A DNA stretch of 48,358 nt from contig JACOXH010000005.1 of assembly GCA_016176415.1 (NCBI GenBank), positions 1 through 48,358 on the forward strand, given 5' to 3'. Numbering within the stretch: position 1 is the stretch's first letter; each line of letters opens with the position of its first letter. Below are positions 8,631 to 15,825 of this stretch, in pieces. The stretch comes from Candidatus Daviesbacteria bacterium. Lineage in GTDB: Bacteria > Patescibacteriota > Microgenomatia > Daviesbacterales > UBA10151. The notes below the pieces were generated by a model, which worked only from the letters and a program-made list of their open reading frames with translations, ran no database searches and was not told the DNA's origin. The translations under genes were made by a program, and so were the position numbers.

Positions 8631-8768
8631 CCCAGCAAATTCAAGATAAAATTTACCATAACACAGATAGAAATAAAAAATCAGCTCGATTATGCCTATT
8701 TAAAAAAATGGGCAAAGAAACAGGCAACTCTAAATCTTTTGGAAGAAATGATTAGCTTAGCTGAATAA
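8631..8768 (+). pseudogene. Possible C-terminal gene remnant
   Basis: An open frame without a good start codon runs just after the Nudix-like gene and ends in a coding-like helix with QLDYAYLKKWAKK and NLLEEMISLAE before TAA. No Shine-Dalgarno or -10 box is seen. It may be the tail of a lost gene or a chance ORF. Confidence 0.25.
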
Positions 8769-8783
8769 CTTTTATATAAAATG

Positions 8784-8856
8784 GGTGGATGACGGGTAAC
8801 GCTCCCGCTACTTTCTGTTCCACAAACAGACGCTCTACTTTTGAGCTACATCCACC
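8784..8856 (-). tRNA. tRNA-His (GTG), unusual D and T loops
   Basis: The cloverleaf has a G-1:C73 pair typical of tRNA-His, acceptor GTGGATG/CATCCAC, D stem GCTC/GAGC, anticodon stem TCTGT/ACAGA with loop TTGTGGA (anticodon GTG) and T stem GCGGG/CCCGT. The D loop is AAAAGTA with no GG, and the T loop is AGCGTTA rather than TTCRANN. CCA is not encoded. The other four tRNAs in the window have normal T loops. Confidence 0.85.
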
Positions 8857-9021
8857 ATTTATAGGTGCTCTGCCATTGACCCTTCGATTAACTCAGGGCC
8901 ATGGGCTACGACCACCGTGATACCAATTTTACCTGAATTCAGAAAATTATTCCACATGTGGCGGGCTTCGCCCACAGGGGGCGCTAATCGCACTGAACAA
9001 AGTTCGCGCCCTTTGGGCACT
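8857..9021. other. Hairpin-rich intergenic region with a possible 32-codon ORF
   Basis: Between tRNA-His and the candidate sRNA. It holds an inverted repeat GGGCGC/GCGCCC (8979-9011) and a GGGC-TTCG-CCC hairpin (about 8958-8975). On the minus strand an ORF at 8859-8957 reads MWNNFLNSGKIG and ends GSMAEHL; it has no promoter or Shine-Dalgarno and is not recognised. Confidence 0.35.
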
Positions 9022-9044
9022 AAAAAACCGACCTTGCGGCCGGT
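9022..9044 (-). terminator. Intrinsic terminator of the candidate sRNA
   Basis: Stem ACCGGCC/GGTCGGT with a GCAA loop and one G-U pair, followed by six T on the minus strand. Confidence 0.8.
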
Positions 9045-9116
9045 TCCTTAGAAAACCTGTTTATACTAGTTCTAAAGCTAATGTAAATCTTGTCTTGCGA
9101 CTCGATTTAAACAGGT
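9022..9116 (-). ncRNA. Candidate small structured RNA (about 95 nt)
   Basis: A complete transcription unit is visible on the minus strand: promoter at 9123-9151, predicted start A9116, and an intrinsic terminator ending at 9022. The first nine nucleotides (ACCTGTTTA) pair perfectly with TAAACAGGT (9055-9063) to close the molecule. Inside is a hairpin AAATC-GA-GTC-GCAA-GAC-AA-GATTT with a GNRA loop, and a weaker TTAG/CTAG hairpin. The terminator stem ACCGGCC/GGTCGGT follows. No ORF of note lies inside. It is not recognisable as 6S, SRP, tmRNA or RNase P RNA. It could be a trans-acting sRNA or, less likely, a riboswitch-type leader for the tiny ORF downstream. Confidence 0.6.
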
Positions 9117-9122
9117 CTATTT

Positions 9123-9151
9123 ACTATATATTAACTATAACCACCCGTCAA
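9123..9151 (-). promoter_or_regulatory. Sigma-70-type promoter of the candidate sRNA
   Basis: -35 TTGACG (9146-9151), 17-nt spacer, -10 TATAGT (9123-9128). The predicted start 7 nt downstream coincides with the first base of the closing stem. Confidence 0.7.
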
Positions 9152-9183
9152 CTGGGACAAAGTAGGTCAGACTGTAGCAAAAT

Positions 9184-9222
9184 TAGATTCTTCACCCCGA
9201 TGAAACGGGGTTCAGAATGACA
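9184..9222. repeat. TGTCATYCTGA repeat, half copy
   Basis: One arm of the dispersed inverted-repeat family: on the minus strand CTGTCATTCTGAACCCCG, a short loop, then CGGGGTGAAGAATCT. It is nearly identical to the left arm of the copy at 23062 and sits just after the stop of the glycoside hydrolase gene. Confidence 0.75.
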
Positions 9223-9231
9223 GAAGGGGAG

Positions 9232-11010
9232 TTATTTGGAAAAGGGGGAGATTTTCCAAAGTTCTTTGGGATTTAGTATTGCTGAAAAGAAGTTTGGCTT
9301 TAGATCCCCAAAATCAAGTATATTTTCTCCGGCATATACTGTTTGTCTGATTTGGGTAGGGTAGTAGTATGGTTTTTCCAGAGTAAAATCAAAAGCATAA
9401 TCAGGCAGCAAATATCTGGCTTCTGTTTCACCGGACATCCCTTCTTTATTTAAAACTATATTTTGTATTGTTTCTCCTGTTGCCCCTTTAATGCTTAATA
9501 TATAGTTACCACTGAAATCTTCCTTCCATTGTAATCCTCCTTTAATTTTTAATACCACAGGAGATTTAACTACTGTAGTAAATTCTAAACTTTGAGAATC
9601 AAACTGTTTACCCCCGTTTAACAGGTTCAAAACTACTTTAAAAGTCCCGCTTTGGGGAGCTTTTAAGTCTAAATTAAAAGTGTATTGCTGGTTAGGTTCT
9701 ACCTTTGTATCTTTTGGTAAAGTAGCAGGAATAATTCCCAATTCTTGTGCTCCCTGAGTTGCAACTAATCTGACCTGATCAGAGCTTAAAGGATCATTCC
9801 AAATTGACTGTCCTGTATTTTCAAGAGTAAAAGAAAGGGGATAATTTTGCCCTGACACAATTGAGGAATAAATTTCTCCTTTTATCAACTTTGCTTTATT
9901 GTCCTGTATAGGTTTACCGGATGTTTTTGGCAAATCCCTTAAAACCTGATACATAGAATAATATTCAGGATATTCCAATCCTAAAATCTTTTGATTTTGC
10001 TTTTGGCCTGTAGGCTTTTTAAAAGAAAAGTGATCGAAAGGAATTTCCTGATAGCTTAATAAAAAAGGTGTTACAGCCACAATCCTGCCTGAATTCCAGG
10101 CATTTTCAAAAGCAGTTTTATAATACTGGGCAACAGTATCTTCATCAGGCAAAGAAGGGTCGTAGTTTAATCCTTCTGCATGTTTCCAGCCTGTTTCAGT
10201 AATAAAAACAGGTAAATTTTTGCTTACCCCTAAATTTCTTAGCTGTTGCAGCTCCCAATACCAACTCCTTACAGTTCCTTTTCCAGAGGCATAGGGAGAA
10301 CCGGCAAAGGCAGGATTAGGATAAGAGTGGGAAACCCAACCATCTAATTTTTGAAGAATTCCCGGTACTGCCTGCTCCATCTGCTGCATAAAGGATAACA
10401 CATCCAGATATCTGGGTAATTGGTTTGGAGCAGAAGCATCAAGACCTGCATTGAGTACAAAAAAGTCCTGATTTTTATTTTTTAGCATTGTAATAAGCTG
10501 ATCTAATGTTTTTGCATAATCTGAGGCGTCAACTTTATTTCCCCATTCTGTAGCGTGATTAGGTTCGTTATAAACAATGATGTAACGGTTTTTAGTGGGC
10601 CAATTTAAACGGTCCAAAAAATCAGCCCAGGCTTGTGCTTCTCCTTCATAAGGTCTTTTCCAAAAACCTCCGCTTTCAGGTTGAGTAGCCAATCTGACTA
10701 AAGGAATTAAATGTCTTCTTCTTAAATCATTAAAAAACTCCTGCCACTTTTCATGATTCCTGTCTTTACTTTCTACTAAAACAGTAATATATCCCCAGTC
10801 ACCGTTATTGTTTACCAACTGTGCAGCAGGGGAAGATTCATCAGGGGTGGCCTGAATAATATGAATCCCAAATTTATTATTGGGAACAGACAACGGATCG
10901 TAAGCAGCAAATACCTCTTGACTTCGGGTTATATTTGGAGATATAAAAAATAAGATGATCAATATCAACGAACCTATTAATGTCTGGGTCTTTTTTAAAA
11001 ATAATTCCAT
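9232..11010 (-). CDS. Secreted clan-A glycoside hydrolase with C-terminal Ig-like domain
   Basis: 592 residues. A signal anchor at about 10-30 is followed by a TIM-barrel region (about 40-340). Glu149 in VYNEPNH fits the acid/base and Glu272 in FITETGW the nucleophile of clan GH-A, with HSYPN in between. From about 370 there is a beta-rich domain (LSFTLENTGQSIWNDP) like the Ig-like modules that recognise or present glycans. It probably acts outside the cell on a polysaccharide. The exact GH family and substrate cannot be read by eye. The gene stands alone, with a TATAAA box 13 nt before the ATG. Confidence 0.75.
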   Translation of the reverse strand: MELFLKKTQTLIGSLILIILFFISPNITRSQEVFAAYDPLSVPNNKFGIHIIQATPDESSPAAQLVNNNGDWGYITVLVESKDRNHEKWQEFFNDLRRRHLIPLVRLATQPESGGFWKRPYEGEAQAWADFLDRLNWPTKNRYIIVYNEPNHATEWGNKVDASDYAKTLDQLITMLKNKNQDFFVLNAGLDASAPNQLPRYLDVLSFMQQMEQAVPGILQKLDGWVSHSYPNPAFAGSPYASGKGTVRSWYWELQQLRNLGVSKNLPVFITETGWKHAEGLNYDPSLPDEDTVAQYYKTAFENAWNSGRIVAVTPFLLSYQEIPFDHFSFKKPTGQKQNQKILGLEYPEYYSMYQVLRDLPKTSGKPIQDNKAKLIKGEIYSSIVSGQNYPLSFTLENTGQSIWNDPLSSDQVRLVATQGAQELGIIPATLPKDTKVEPNQQYTFNLDLKAPQSGTFKVVLNLLNGGKQFDSQSLEFTTVVKSPVVLKIKGGLQWKEDFSGNYILSIKGATGETIQNIVLNKEGMSGETEARYLLPDYAFDFTLEKPYYYPTQIRQTVYAGENILDFGDLKPNFFSAILNPKELWKISPFSK

Positions 11011-11200
11011 GAAACCTTACTCTTTTATATGGCGCGGCAGGGAAATTAAAATAGAAAAAATCAATTTAATTCACACTTCTAAAAACGGCGCCTGTGTATT
11101 TTACCATTTTTCTGTCAGTTCCAAAGGAAATTTTTACAGATTAAGATTTGATACAGGCAAAATGAGCTGGATTTTGGAGGCTGCAGAATGCGACGGGTAA
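11009..11200 (+). CDS. Small protein upstream of dinB, function unknown
   Basis: 63 residues from ATG 11009; the tracked start at 10955 adds 18 residues that overlap the divergent gene. It begins MKPYSFIWRGREIKIEKINL and ends DTGKMSWILEAAECDG, a compact, probably beta-rich protein. Its TAA overlaps an ATG (TAATG) that opens a 17-codon ORF starting like DinB (MHIDFNS), which in turn overlaps the dinB ATG. This chained coupling ties it to dinB and suggests a role linked to translesion polymerase, which is unproven. The 5' ends of this gene and of the divergent glycoside hydrolase gene overlap by 2 nt. Confidence 0.65.
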   Translation: MKPYSFIWRGREIKIEKINLIHTSKNGACVFYHFSVSSKGNFYRLRFDTGKMSWILEAAECDG

Positions 11201-11249
11201 TGCATATTGATTTTAATTCTTTAGATTGCCAATCGCAAGAATTGTACCT

Positions 11250-12575
11250 ATGAATAAAGTTATTTTACATATTGACTTCAATTCTTACTTTGCTTCTGTT
11301 GAACAACAGGCTAATCCAAGATTAAGAGGTAAACCCATTGGAGTCACAGGAGGGGACAGATTAAAAAGAACAGTACTGGGTGCAGCTTCCATAGAAGCAA
11401 AAAAGTTTGGGGTAAAAACAGGCATGCAGATCTGGGAAGCAAAAAAATTATGTCCTCAAATTATTCTGGTTGCAGGGGATTCTGATAAGTATATGGAAAC
11501 AACCAAGCGCTTCTTAAATATCCTCAAAGACTACAGCCCATATTTAGAAGTGTTTTCTATTGATGAAGCATTTATGGAAATAGAAACTACTCGTAAGAGT
11601 CTAGACTCTAGTTACTTGACTCTACTTCCGAAGGAAGGGTGTATTGTCACTATTGCTCAAGAGATTAAGCAGAGAATTAAAGGTGAGATTGGGGAATATA
11701 TTACATGCTCAATCGGAATTTCCTACAACAAACTAATGGCTAAGCTGGCTGGATCTTTAAAAAAACCAGACGGGTTAGTAGTGATTCCTGATCAACAAAC
11801 TGCTATTAAGATACTGGATACCATAGAACTTGATGAAATTTGCGGGATCGGACCAAGAATCAAAAATAGATTAAACAATTTAGGTATATTTAATTTTACT
11901 CAACTAAGACAAGTTCCTCTGGAAAGCTTACTTGCTTCTTTTAAAAGCTATGGTCAAACACTTTATAACATGGCCAGAGGCATTGATCATTCACCTGTAA
12001 TCCCTTTCTATGAAAAAGGGCAGGTTAAATCCATAGGTCACAGGCACACTATTGATCATGATACTTGTGACCAGGAAGAAATTAAACAGCTGCTTTTAAA
12101 GCTTTCTGAAATGGTGGGAAGAAGATTAAGAGCTAAAAAATTACTGGGCAAAACTGTCCACTGCTGGTACAGACAGGCCTTACACCCTAGGTGTAGCTTC
12201 ACTCCTACCTCCGAGGTAGGAGTGATCGGACACGTAGGGTTTTCTGGTGATGGGATGCAGACAACAATCCTACCCACCAATGATGGTTTGGATATTTTTA
12301 AAGCTGCATGGAAAGTGTTTTTGCAGATTTGGAACAAAGAAAAAATCAGAATGATTGGTCTTTCTGTTTCCAATCTTCAGGGAGAAACTCCTCAAAATTT
12401 AAGTTTGCTGCCTGAAACGAGTAAACGAGACACGATGTTACGAGTACTCGATGAAATTAATGATAAATATGGTGAGTTCACTTTACAAAGGGGAGTATTG
12501 CTTACCTCTGCCAAAATCAAAAGAAAACCCAACCCTTTTTTAAGATCCGAAGGATCGCAAGCTTTGCTTATCTGA
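11250..12575 (+). CDS. dinB: DNA polymerase IV (Y-family) with in-frame REP insertion
   Basis: ATG 11250 is chosen over the tracked TTG 11226 because MNKVILHIDFNSYFASVEQQ is the canonical Y-family N-terminus. 441 residues. Palm catalytic residues lie in HIDFNS and SIDEAFMEI, the fingers in AASIEAKKFGVKTGM, CSIGISYNKLMAKLAG is present, and helix-hairpin-helix CGIGPRIKNRLNNLGI is in the thumb. The little-finger domain carries about 20 extra residues (HPRCSFTPTSEVGVIGHVGF, about 311-332) that are the translation of REP copy A3. A second odd insert with a 14-bp palindrome lies at residues 115-135. The protein does error-prone lesion bypass. Catalytic residues are intact, so it may stay active if the little finger tolerates the insert. 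Confidence 0.92.
   Translation: MNKVILHIDFNSYFASVEQQANPRLRGKPIGVTGGDRLKRTVLGAASIEAKKFGVKTGMQIWEAKKLCPQIILVAGDSDKYMETTKRFLNILKDYSPYLEVFSIDEAFMEIETTRKSLDSSYLTLLPKEGCIVTIAQEIKQRIKGEIGEYITCSIGISYNKLMAKLAGSLKKPDGLVVIPDQQTAIKILDTIELDEICGIGPRIKNRLNNLGIFNFTQLRQVPLESLLASFKSYGQTLYNMARGIDHSPVIPFYEKGQVKSIGHRHTIDHDTCDQEEIKQLLLKLSEMVGRRLRAKKLLGKTVHCWYRQALHPRCSFTPTSEVGVIGHVGFSGDGMQTTILPTNDGLDIFKAAWKVFLQIWNKEKIRMIGLSVSNLQGETPQNLSLLPETSKRDTMLRVLDEINDKYGEFTLQRGVLLTSAKIKRKPNPFLRSEGSQALLI
12184..12243. repeat. REP element A3, inside dinB
   Basis: Full-length copy (left arm ACCCTAGGTGT, centre CCTACCTCCGAGGTAGG, right arm ACACGTAGGGT). It is almost identical to A2 and lies in frame in dinB with no stop codon. 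Confidence 0.92.
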
Positions 12576-12583
12576 CAGAAGGT

Positions 12584-13993
12584 TCAAATTGTAACTATTT
12601 TTATAGTATCTGTTGTACCGCTTACTCCTATTAAAGACCCGCTCACAATTACCACCTTATCATCTTTTTCTGCCACTTTATTTTTTTTAATGGCAGAAAT
12701 TACCTCTTTCCAGAAAATATTGTAATTTTTAGCTCCTTTGATCTTAAAAGACTCAACTCCCCAAACCATCTGAAGCTGATTTCTTACCTGATCATTGTGA
12801 ACTATGGCAATAATTTTAGCTTCAGGTCTAAATGAAGCTAAAATTTTAGCACTATGGCCTGCAGTGGTGGCTATCACCACAGTTTTAGCCCCAATTCTGT
12901 AGGCAATATTGGCAGCAGAAGAAACTATAGCGCTTATTGGTTTTTGCTTTGGAGGAATATTGCGCCAGTCAATTTGAATAAAGTGCTTAAATTGCTGATG
13001 CTCTTCGACTGATAAAATAATTTCATTCATCATTTTTACTGCCTCAACAGGATATGCCCCTGCTGCTGTTTCAGCAGAAAGTATTACAGCATCCACCTCG
13101 TTTAAAACTGCATGAGCTACATCAGAAGCTTCAGCTCTGGTTGGCCTTGGGTTGTGAATCATTGATTCAAGCATTTGGGTAGCAACTATCACAGGCTTTT
13201 GAAACTGCCTTGCTAAATTTACTATTTTTTGCTGAACCAAAGGAACCTGTGACCCTCTTATCTCAATCCCTAAATCTCCTCTGGCTACCATCACTGCATC
13301 TGTTTCTTTGATAATTTCTTCCAAATTTAATACTGCTTCTTTTTTCTCAATTTTAGCTATAATTTGAACAGATTTTTTACTTTTTTCAATGATTATTTTT
13401 GCAGCTTTTAAATCATCAGCAGTTCTTACAAATGATAAAGCTACAAAATCCACCCCTTCTTTTAAAACAAATTCCAGATCTTTTTTATCTTTTTGGGTGA
13501 ATGAATGATTTTCAATTTTAGTATCAGGAATATTTACTCCTTTATTGGAAGAAATAATACCCTCATTTTGGGCATGAGTAAGAATTGTATTTTTATTTAC
13601 TCCTTTAACTTTAAGTTCAACCAAACCATCATTTAAAAAAATTCTTTCTCCTTTTTTCACATATGGAGAAAGATCAAACTGCATGGGAATTTCATCAGGT
13701 AAAGGATTAATACTTAAGGAAATAGATTCTCCTTTTTTAATTTTTCTGTCTCCCTTTAAAAAACCCAGGCGGAGTTTTGGTCCCTGTAAATCAGCCATAA
13801 TGGCAACAGATTTGTTAAGCTTACGGGCAATAACTCTGATGGTTTTAATTTGTTCCTTTCTTTCTGCATAAGTACCATGAGAGAAATTAAGTCTTGCAAC
13901 GTTTAAGCCTGCTCTGATTAAGGCTTCAATAACCTTAGGGGAAGAAGAAGCAGGACCGATTGTTGCCACAATTTTTGTTCTTTTAGTAATCAT
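12584..13993 (-). CDS. pyk: Pyruvate kinase
   Basis: 469 residues, full length without the extra C-terminal domain of longer forms. ARLNFSHG (about 33-40), MADLQGPKLRLG, the catalytic region VDFVALSFVR, the Lys-containing IIAKIEKKEA, MVARGDLGIE and VATQMLESM are all present. The C-terminal allosteric-type domain has VIATTAGHSAK and VVIVSGSLIGVSGTTDTIKI. It makes pyruvate and ATP from phosphoenolpyruvate, the last glycolytic step and a main ATP source in a fermentative cell. An extended -10 (TGCTAGAAT) 6 nt before the ATG indicates leaderless expression. It converges on dinB. Confidence 0.96.
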   Translation of the reverse strand: MITKRTKIVATIGPASSSPKVIEALIRAGLNVARLNFSHGTYAERKEQIKTIRVIARKLNKSVAIMADLQGPKLRLGFLKGDRKIKKGESISLSINPLPDEIPMQFDLSPYVKKGERIFLNDGLVELKVKGVNKNTILTHAQNEGIISSNKGVNIPDTKIENHSFTQKDKKDLEFVLKEGVDFVALSFVRTADDLKAAKIIIEKSKKSVQIIAKIEKKEAVLNLEEIIKETDAVMVARGDLGIEIRGSQVPLVQQKIVNLARQFQKPVIVATQMLESMIHNPRPTRAEASDVAHAVLNEVDAVILSAETAAGAYPVEAVKMMNEIILSVEEHQQFKHFIQIDWRNIPPKQKPISAIVSSAANIAYRIGAKTVVIATTAGHSAKILASFRPEAKIIAIVHNDQVRNQLQMVWGVESFKIKGAKNYNIFWKEVISAIKKNKVAEKDDKVVIVSGSLIGVSGTTDTIKIVTI

Positions 13994-13999
13994 CGGGAT

Positions 14000-14008
14000 A
14001 TTCTAGCA
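14000..14008 (-). promoter_or_regulatory. Extended -10 of pyk
   Basis: TGCTAGAAT on the minus strand, exactly 6 nt before the pyk ATG. Confidence 0.65.
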
Positions 14009-14056
14009 CAAATCTAAAACCACTATAAGTCTGTAGTGAATTAAATAAAAAAGTAG

Positions 14057-14062
14057 TATATT
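14057..14062 (+). promoter_or_regulatory. -10 box of the UDP-sugar decarboxylase gene
   Basis: TATATT with 7 nt to ATG 14070 and no Shine-Dalgarno. Confidence 0.55.
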
Positions 14063-14069
14063 AAACTTA

Positions 14070-15029
14070 ATGAAAATTATAGTTACCGGTGGTGCAGGAT
14101 TTTTAGGCTCACACCTTTGTGATAAGTTAATTGAACAAGGCCATCAGGTCCTTTGTATTGATAATTTAATTACAGGCAATCCTCAAAATATTGCCCACTT
14201 ACAAAATTCTCCTGACTTCCAGTTTGTAGAAGCTGATGCTGCTGATCCTTTCCCACAGGATTTAGACTTTGATGCTTTATACCATATGGCTTCTCCTGCT
14301 TCTCCCAATAAAAACAATCCCCAAAGCTATATGGCTTTGCCATTTGAAACCATGCAGGTTAACTCATTAGGAACATGGAACTTGTGTGAGGAAGCTTTAA
14401 CAAGGGGAGCAAAGTTTTTATTTGCTTCCACCTCTGAAGCTTATGGCGATCCTTTAGAGCACCCTCAAAAAGAAACATACAAAGGTAATGTGTCTACCAC
14501 AGGCCCCAGAGCAGTCTATGATGAGTCAAAAAGGTTTGGGGAAACCATAACTTCTGCTTATGTTAAACATAAAAAGCTGGATGGCAGAATTATCAGGATT
14601 TTTAACACCTATGGCCCCAGGATGGCTGCTGATGGCAGGGTAGTAATAGAGTTTGTGAATGCTGCTTTGCAAAATAAACCCTTTCCAGTTTTTGGAGACG
14701 GTAAACAAACAAGGTCTTTTTGTTATGTATCAGATTTAATAGAAGGAATTATAGCTGCTATGGAAAAGGGGCACCCTGGAGAAGTTTATAATTTAGGCAA
14801 TCCCAATGAGTTTACTATTTTAGAGCTTGCTGAAAAGGTAAAACAGCTCACAGGAGCTTCTTCAGAAACCTCTTTTACAGAATCTTTACCAACGGATGAT
14901 CCTTTAAAAAGATGTCCTGATATTACCAAAGCAAGAGATATTTTAGGCTGGGAACCAAAAGTTGAGCTTGAAGAAGGCCTCAAAAAACTAATCGTTCATT
15001 TGCAAACTATCCAAAAACCCCAGGTGTAG
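14070..15029 (+). CDS. UDP-glucuronate decarboxylase-like extended SDR epimerase
   Basis: 319 residues. The NAD-binding GGAGFLGSHL is at the N-terminus, then MASPASP, matching the ASPASP motif of UDP-xylose synthases. TSEAYGDPLEHPQ follows, then the catalytic YDESKRFGE (YxxxK) and RIFNTYGPRM. The C-terminal substrate part has FGDGKQTRSFCYVSDL and ILGWEPKV. These are signatures of UDP-glucuronate decarboxylase (UXS), which makes UDP-xylose for surface glycans. The last residues (QKPQV) and the TAG stop come from REP copy A4, so the native C-terminus has been replaced. Leaderless promoter at 14057. Confidence 0.88.
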   Translation: MKIIVTGGAGFLGSHLCDKLIEQGHQVLCIDNLITGNPQNIAHLQNSPDFQFVEADAADPFPQDLDFDALYHMASPASPNKNNPQSYMALPFETMQVNSLGTWNLCEEALTRGAKFLFASTSEAYGDPLEHPQKETYKGNVSTTGPRAVYDESKRFGETITSAYVKHKKLDGRIIRIFNTYGPRMAADGRVVIEFVNAALQNKPFPVFGDGKQTRSFCYVSDLIEGIIAAMEKGHPGEVYNLGNPNEFTILELAEKVKQLTGASSETSFTESLPTDDPLKRCPDITKARDILGWEPKVELEEGLKKLIVHLQTIQKPQV

Positions 15030-15078
15030 CTTCACTCCTACCTAACACGTGGGCTCATCGCCCAACGAGGTAGGATAT
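15012..15078. repeat. REP element A4, long-loop variant at the 3' end of the epimerase gene
   Basis: Left arm AAACCCCAGGTGT and stem CCTACCT/AGGTAGG, but the stem encloses an extra 24 nt (AACACGTGGGCTCATCGCCC and four more) instead of CCG. The right outer arm is missing. The extra loop is the reverse complement of that in copy A5 (23 of 24 positions). Confidence 0.8.
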
Positions 15079-15106
15079 AACAAGTTTTGCTAAATTAATC
15101 CCAAAT

Positions 15107-15115
15107 TGGTAAAAT
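15107..15115 (+). promoter_or_regulatory. Extended -10 upstream of tRNA-Arg
   Basis: TGGTAAAAT about 30 nt before the tRNA; a start near 15122 would give a short 5' leader to be trimmed. Confidence 0.5.
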
Positions 15116-15144
15116 GTTAGCTGTCTAAGTGAGATGTCATTTAA

Positions 15145-15217
15145 GCGCCCGTAGCTCAGCGGATAGAGCAAGTGAATTCTAATCACTTGGTCGGGGGTTC
15201 GATTCCCTCCGGGCGTA
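15145..15217 (+). tRNA. tRNA-Arg (TCT)
   Basis: Acceptor GCGCCCG/CGGGCGT, D stem GCTC/GAGC with a GG-containing loop, anticodon stem AGTGA/TCACT with loop ATTCTAA (anticodon TCT), T loop TTCGATT, discriminator A. CCA is not encoded. Confidence 0.95.
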
Positions 15218-15223
15218 CAAAAT

Positions 15224-15535
15224 ATGAAACCTGAAAGAATCAAACGCTGGTTTGGAATAGATCAATTAAAAGATGGTTCAGCAAAGCTGCCGGAAGAAGA
15301 ACGTTCTGTAGTAGGAGTTGTGTTTGAAGACACTACAAACCCTTATGAACAAATTGGAGAATTAAAAGGCACTCCTGCAATTGATCAGCTAAAAGGAAAA
15401 TTACACTGGATTCCTGTTCCCCAGAAGAAAAAAACATGGATTGCTTTAATTATTGGCACAACAGCAGCAGTAGGTACAGCTTACATAGGCTACCGTCATT
15501 TCCAGGAACGTTCCAAAAGAAAAAATCCAAACTAA
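15224..15535 (+). CDS. Small protein with C-terminal membrane helix, unknown
   Basis: 103 residues starting 6 nt after tRNA-Arg, with no Shine-Dalgarno, so it is probably made from the processed tRNA transcript. The N-terminal soluble part (RIKRWFGIDQLKDG, SVVGVVFEDTTNPYEQIG) precedes one membrane segment (WIALIIGTTAAVGTAYIGY) and a basic tail RSKRKNPN. The topology suggests a tail-anchored protein. Family not recognised. Confidence 0.6.
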   Translation: MKPERIKRWFGIDQLKDGSAKLPEEERSVVGVVFEDTTNPYEQIGELKGTPAIDQLKGKLHWIPVPQKKKTWIALIIGTTAAVGTAYIGYRHFQERSKRKNPN

Positions 15536-15540
15536 AACCT

Positions 15541-15813
15541 ATGTATAGAGTAGAAGCATCTGAAAATTTAGCAAAAGAAACAGAAAATATGTCTCTGGTA
15601 AACAAATTCAGAGAAAGGCTGGTACGGTCAGAGGTGACAATGAGGGGGAGACTGCGTACTGCAGGCGGAACAGTGCTTGAACAAAGATATTCTGCATTAA
15701 AAGCAGTTCAGGCGCATATTAAATCCCTGGATGATTGGATTAAACCCGATAAATCCGGACACGGAGTTATCGGTGAAGCAACATTCAGAGCATCAAACGG
15801 AGGCCTCTTTTGA
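15541..15813 (+). CDS. Small basic protein, unknown
   Basis: 90 residues from ATG 15541; the tracked start at 15436 overlaps the preceding gene in another frame. Mostly helical and charged (KFRERLVRSEVTMRGRLRTA, RYSALKAVQAHIKSLDDWI), ending with a Gly-rich tail. No membrane segment or known motif. It follows the previous gene by 5 nt and is probably co-transcribed. Confidence 0.5.
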   Translation: MYRVEASENLAKETENMSLVNKFRERLVRSEVTMRGRLRTAGGTVLEQRYSALKAVQAHIKSLDDWIKPDKSGHGVIGEATFRASNGGLF

Positions 15814-15825
15814 ACCTTCTTACAG

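Noticed and set aside
8881-9116. tmRNA, SRP RNA or RNase P RNA
   Set aside because: No tag-peptide ending in ALAA, no SRP GGAA/GCAG core and no RNase P conserved core were found in the structured region.
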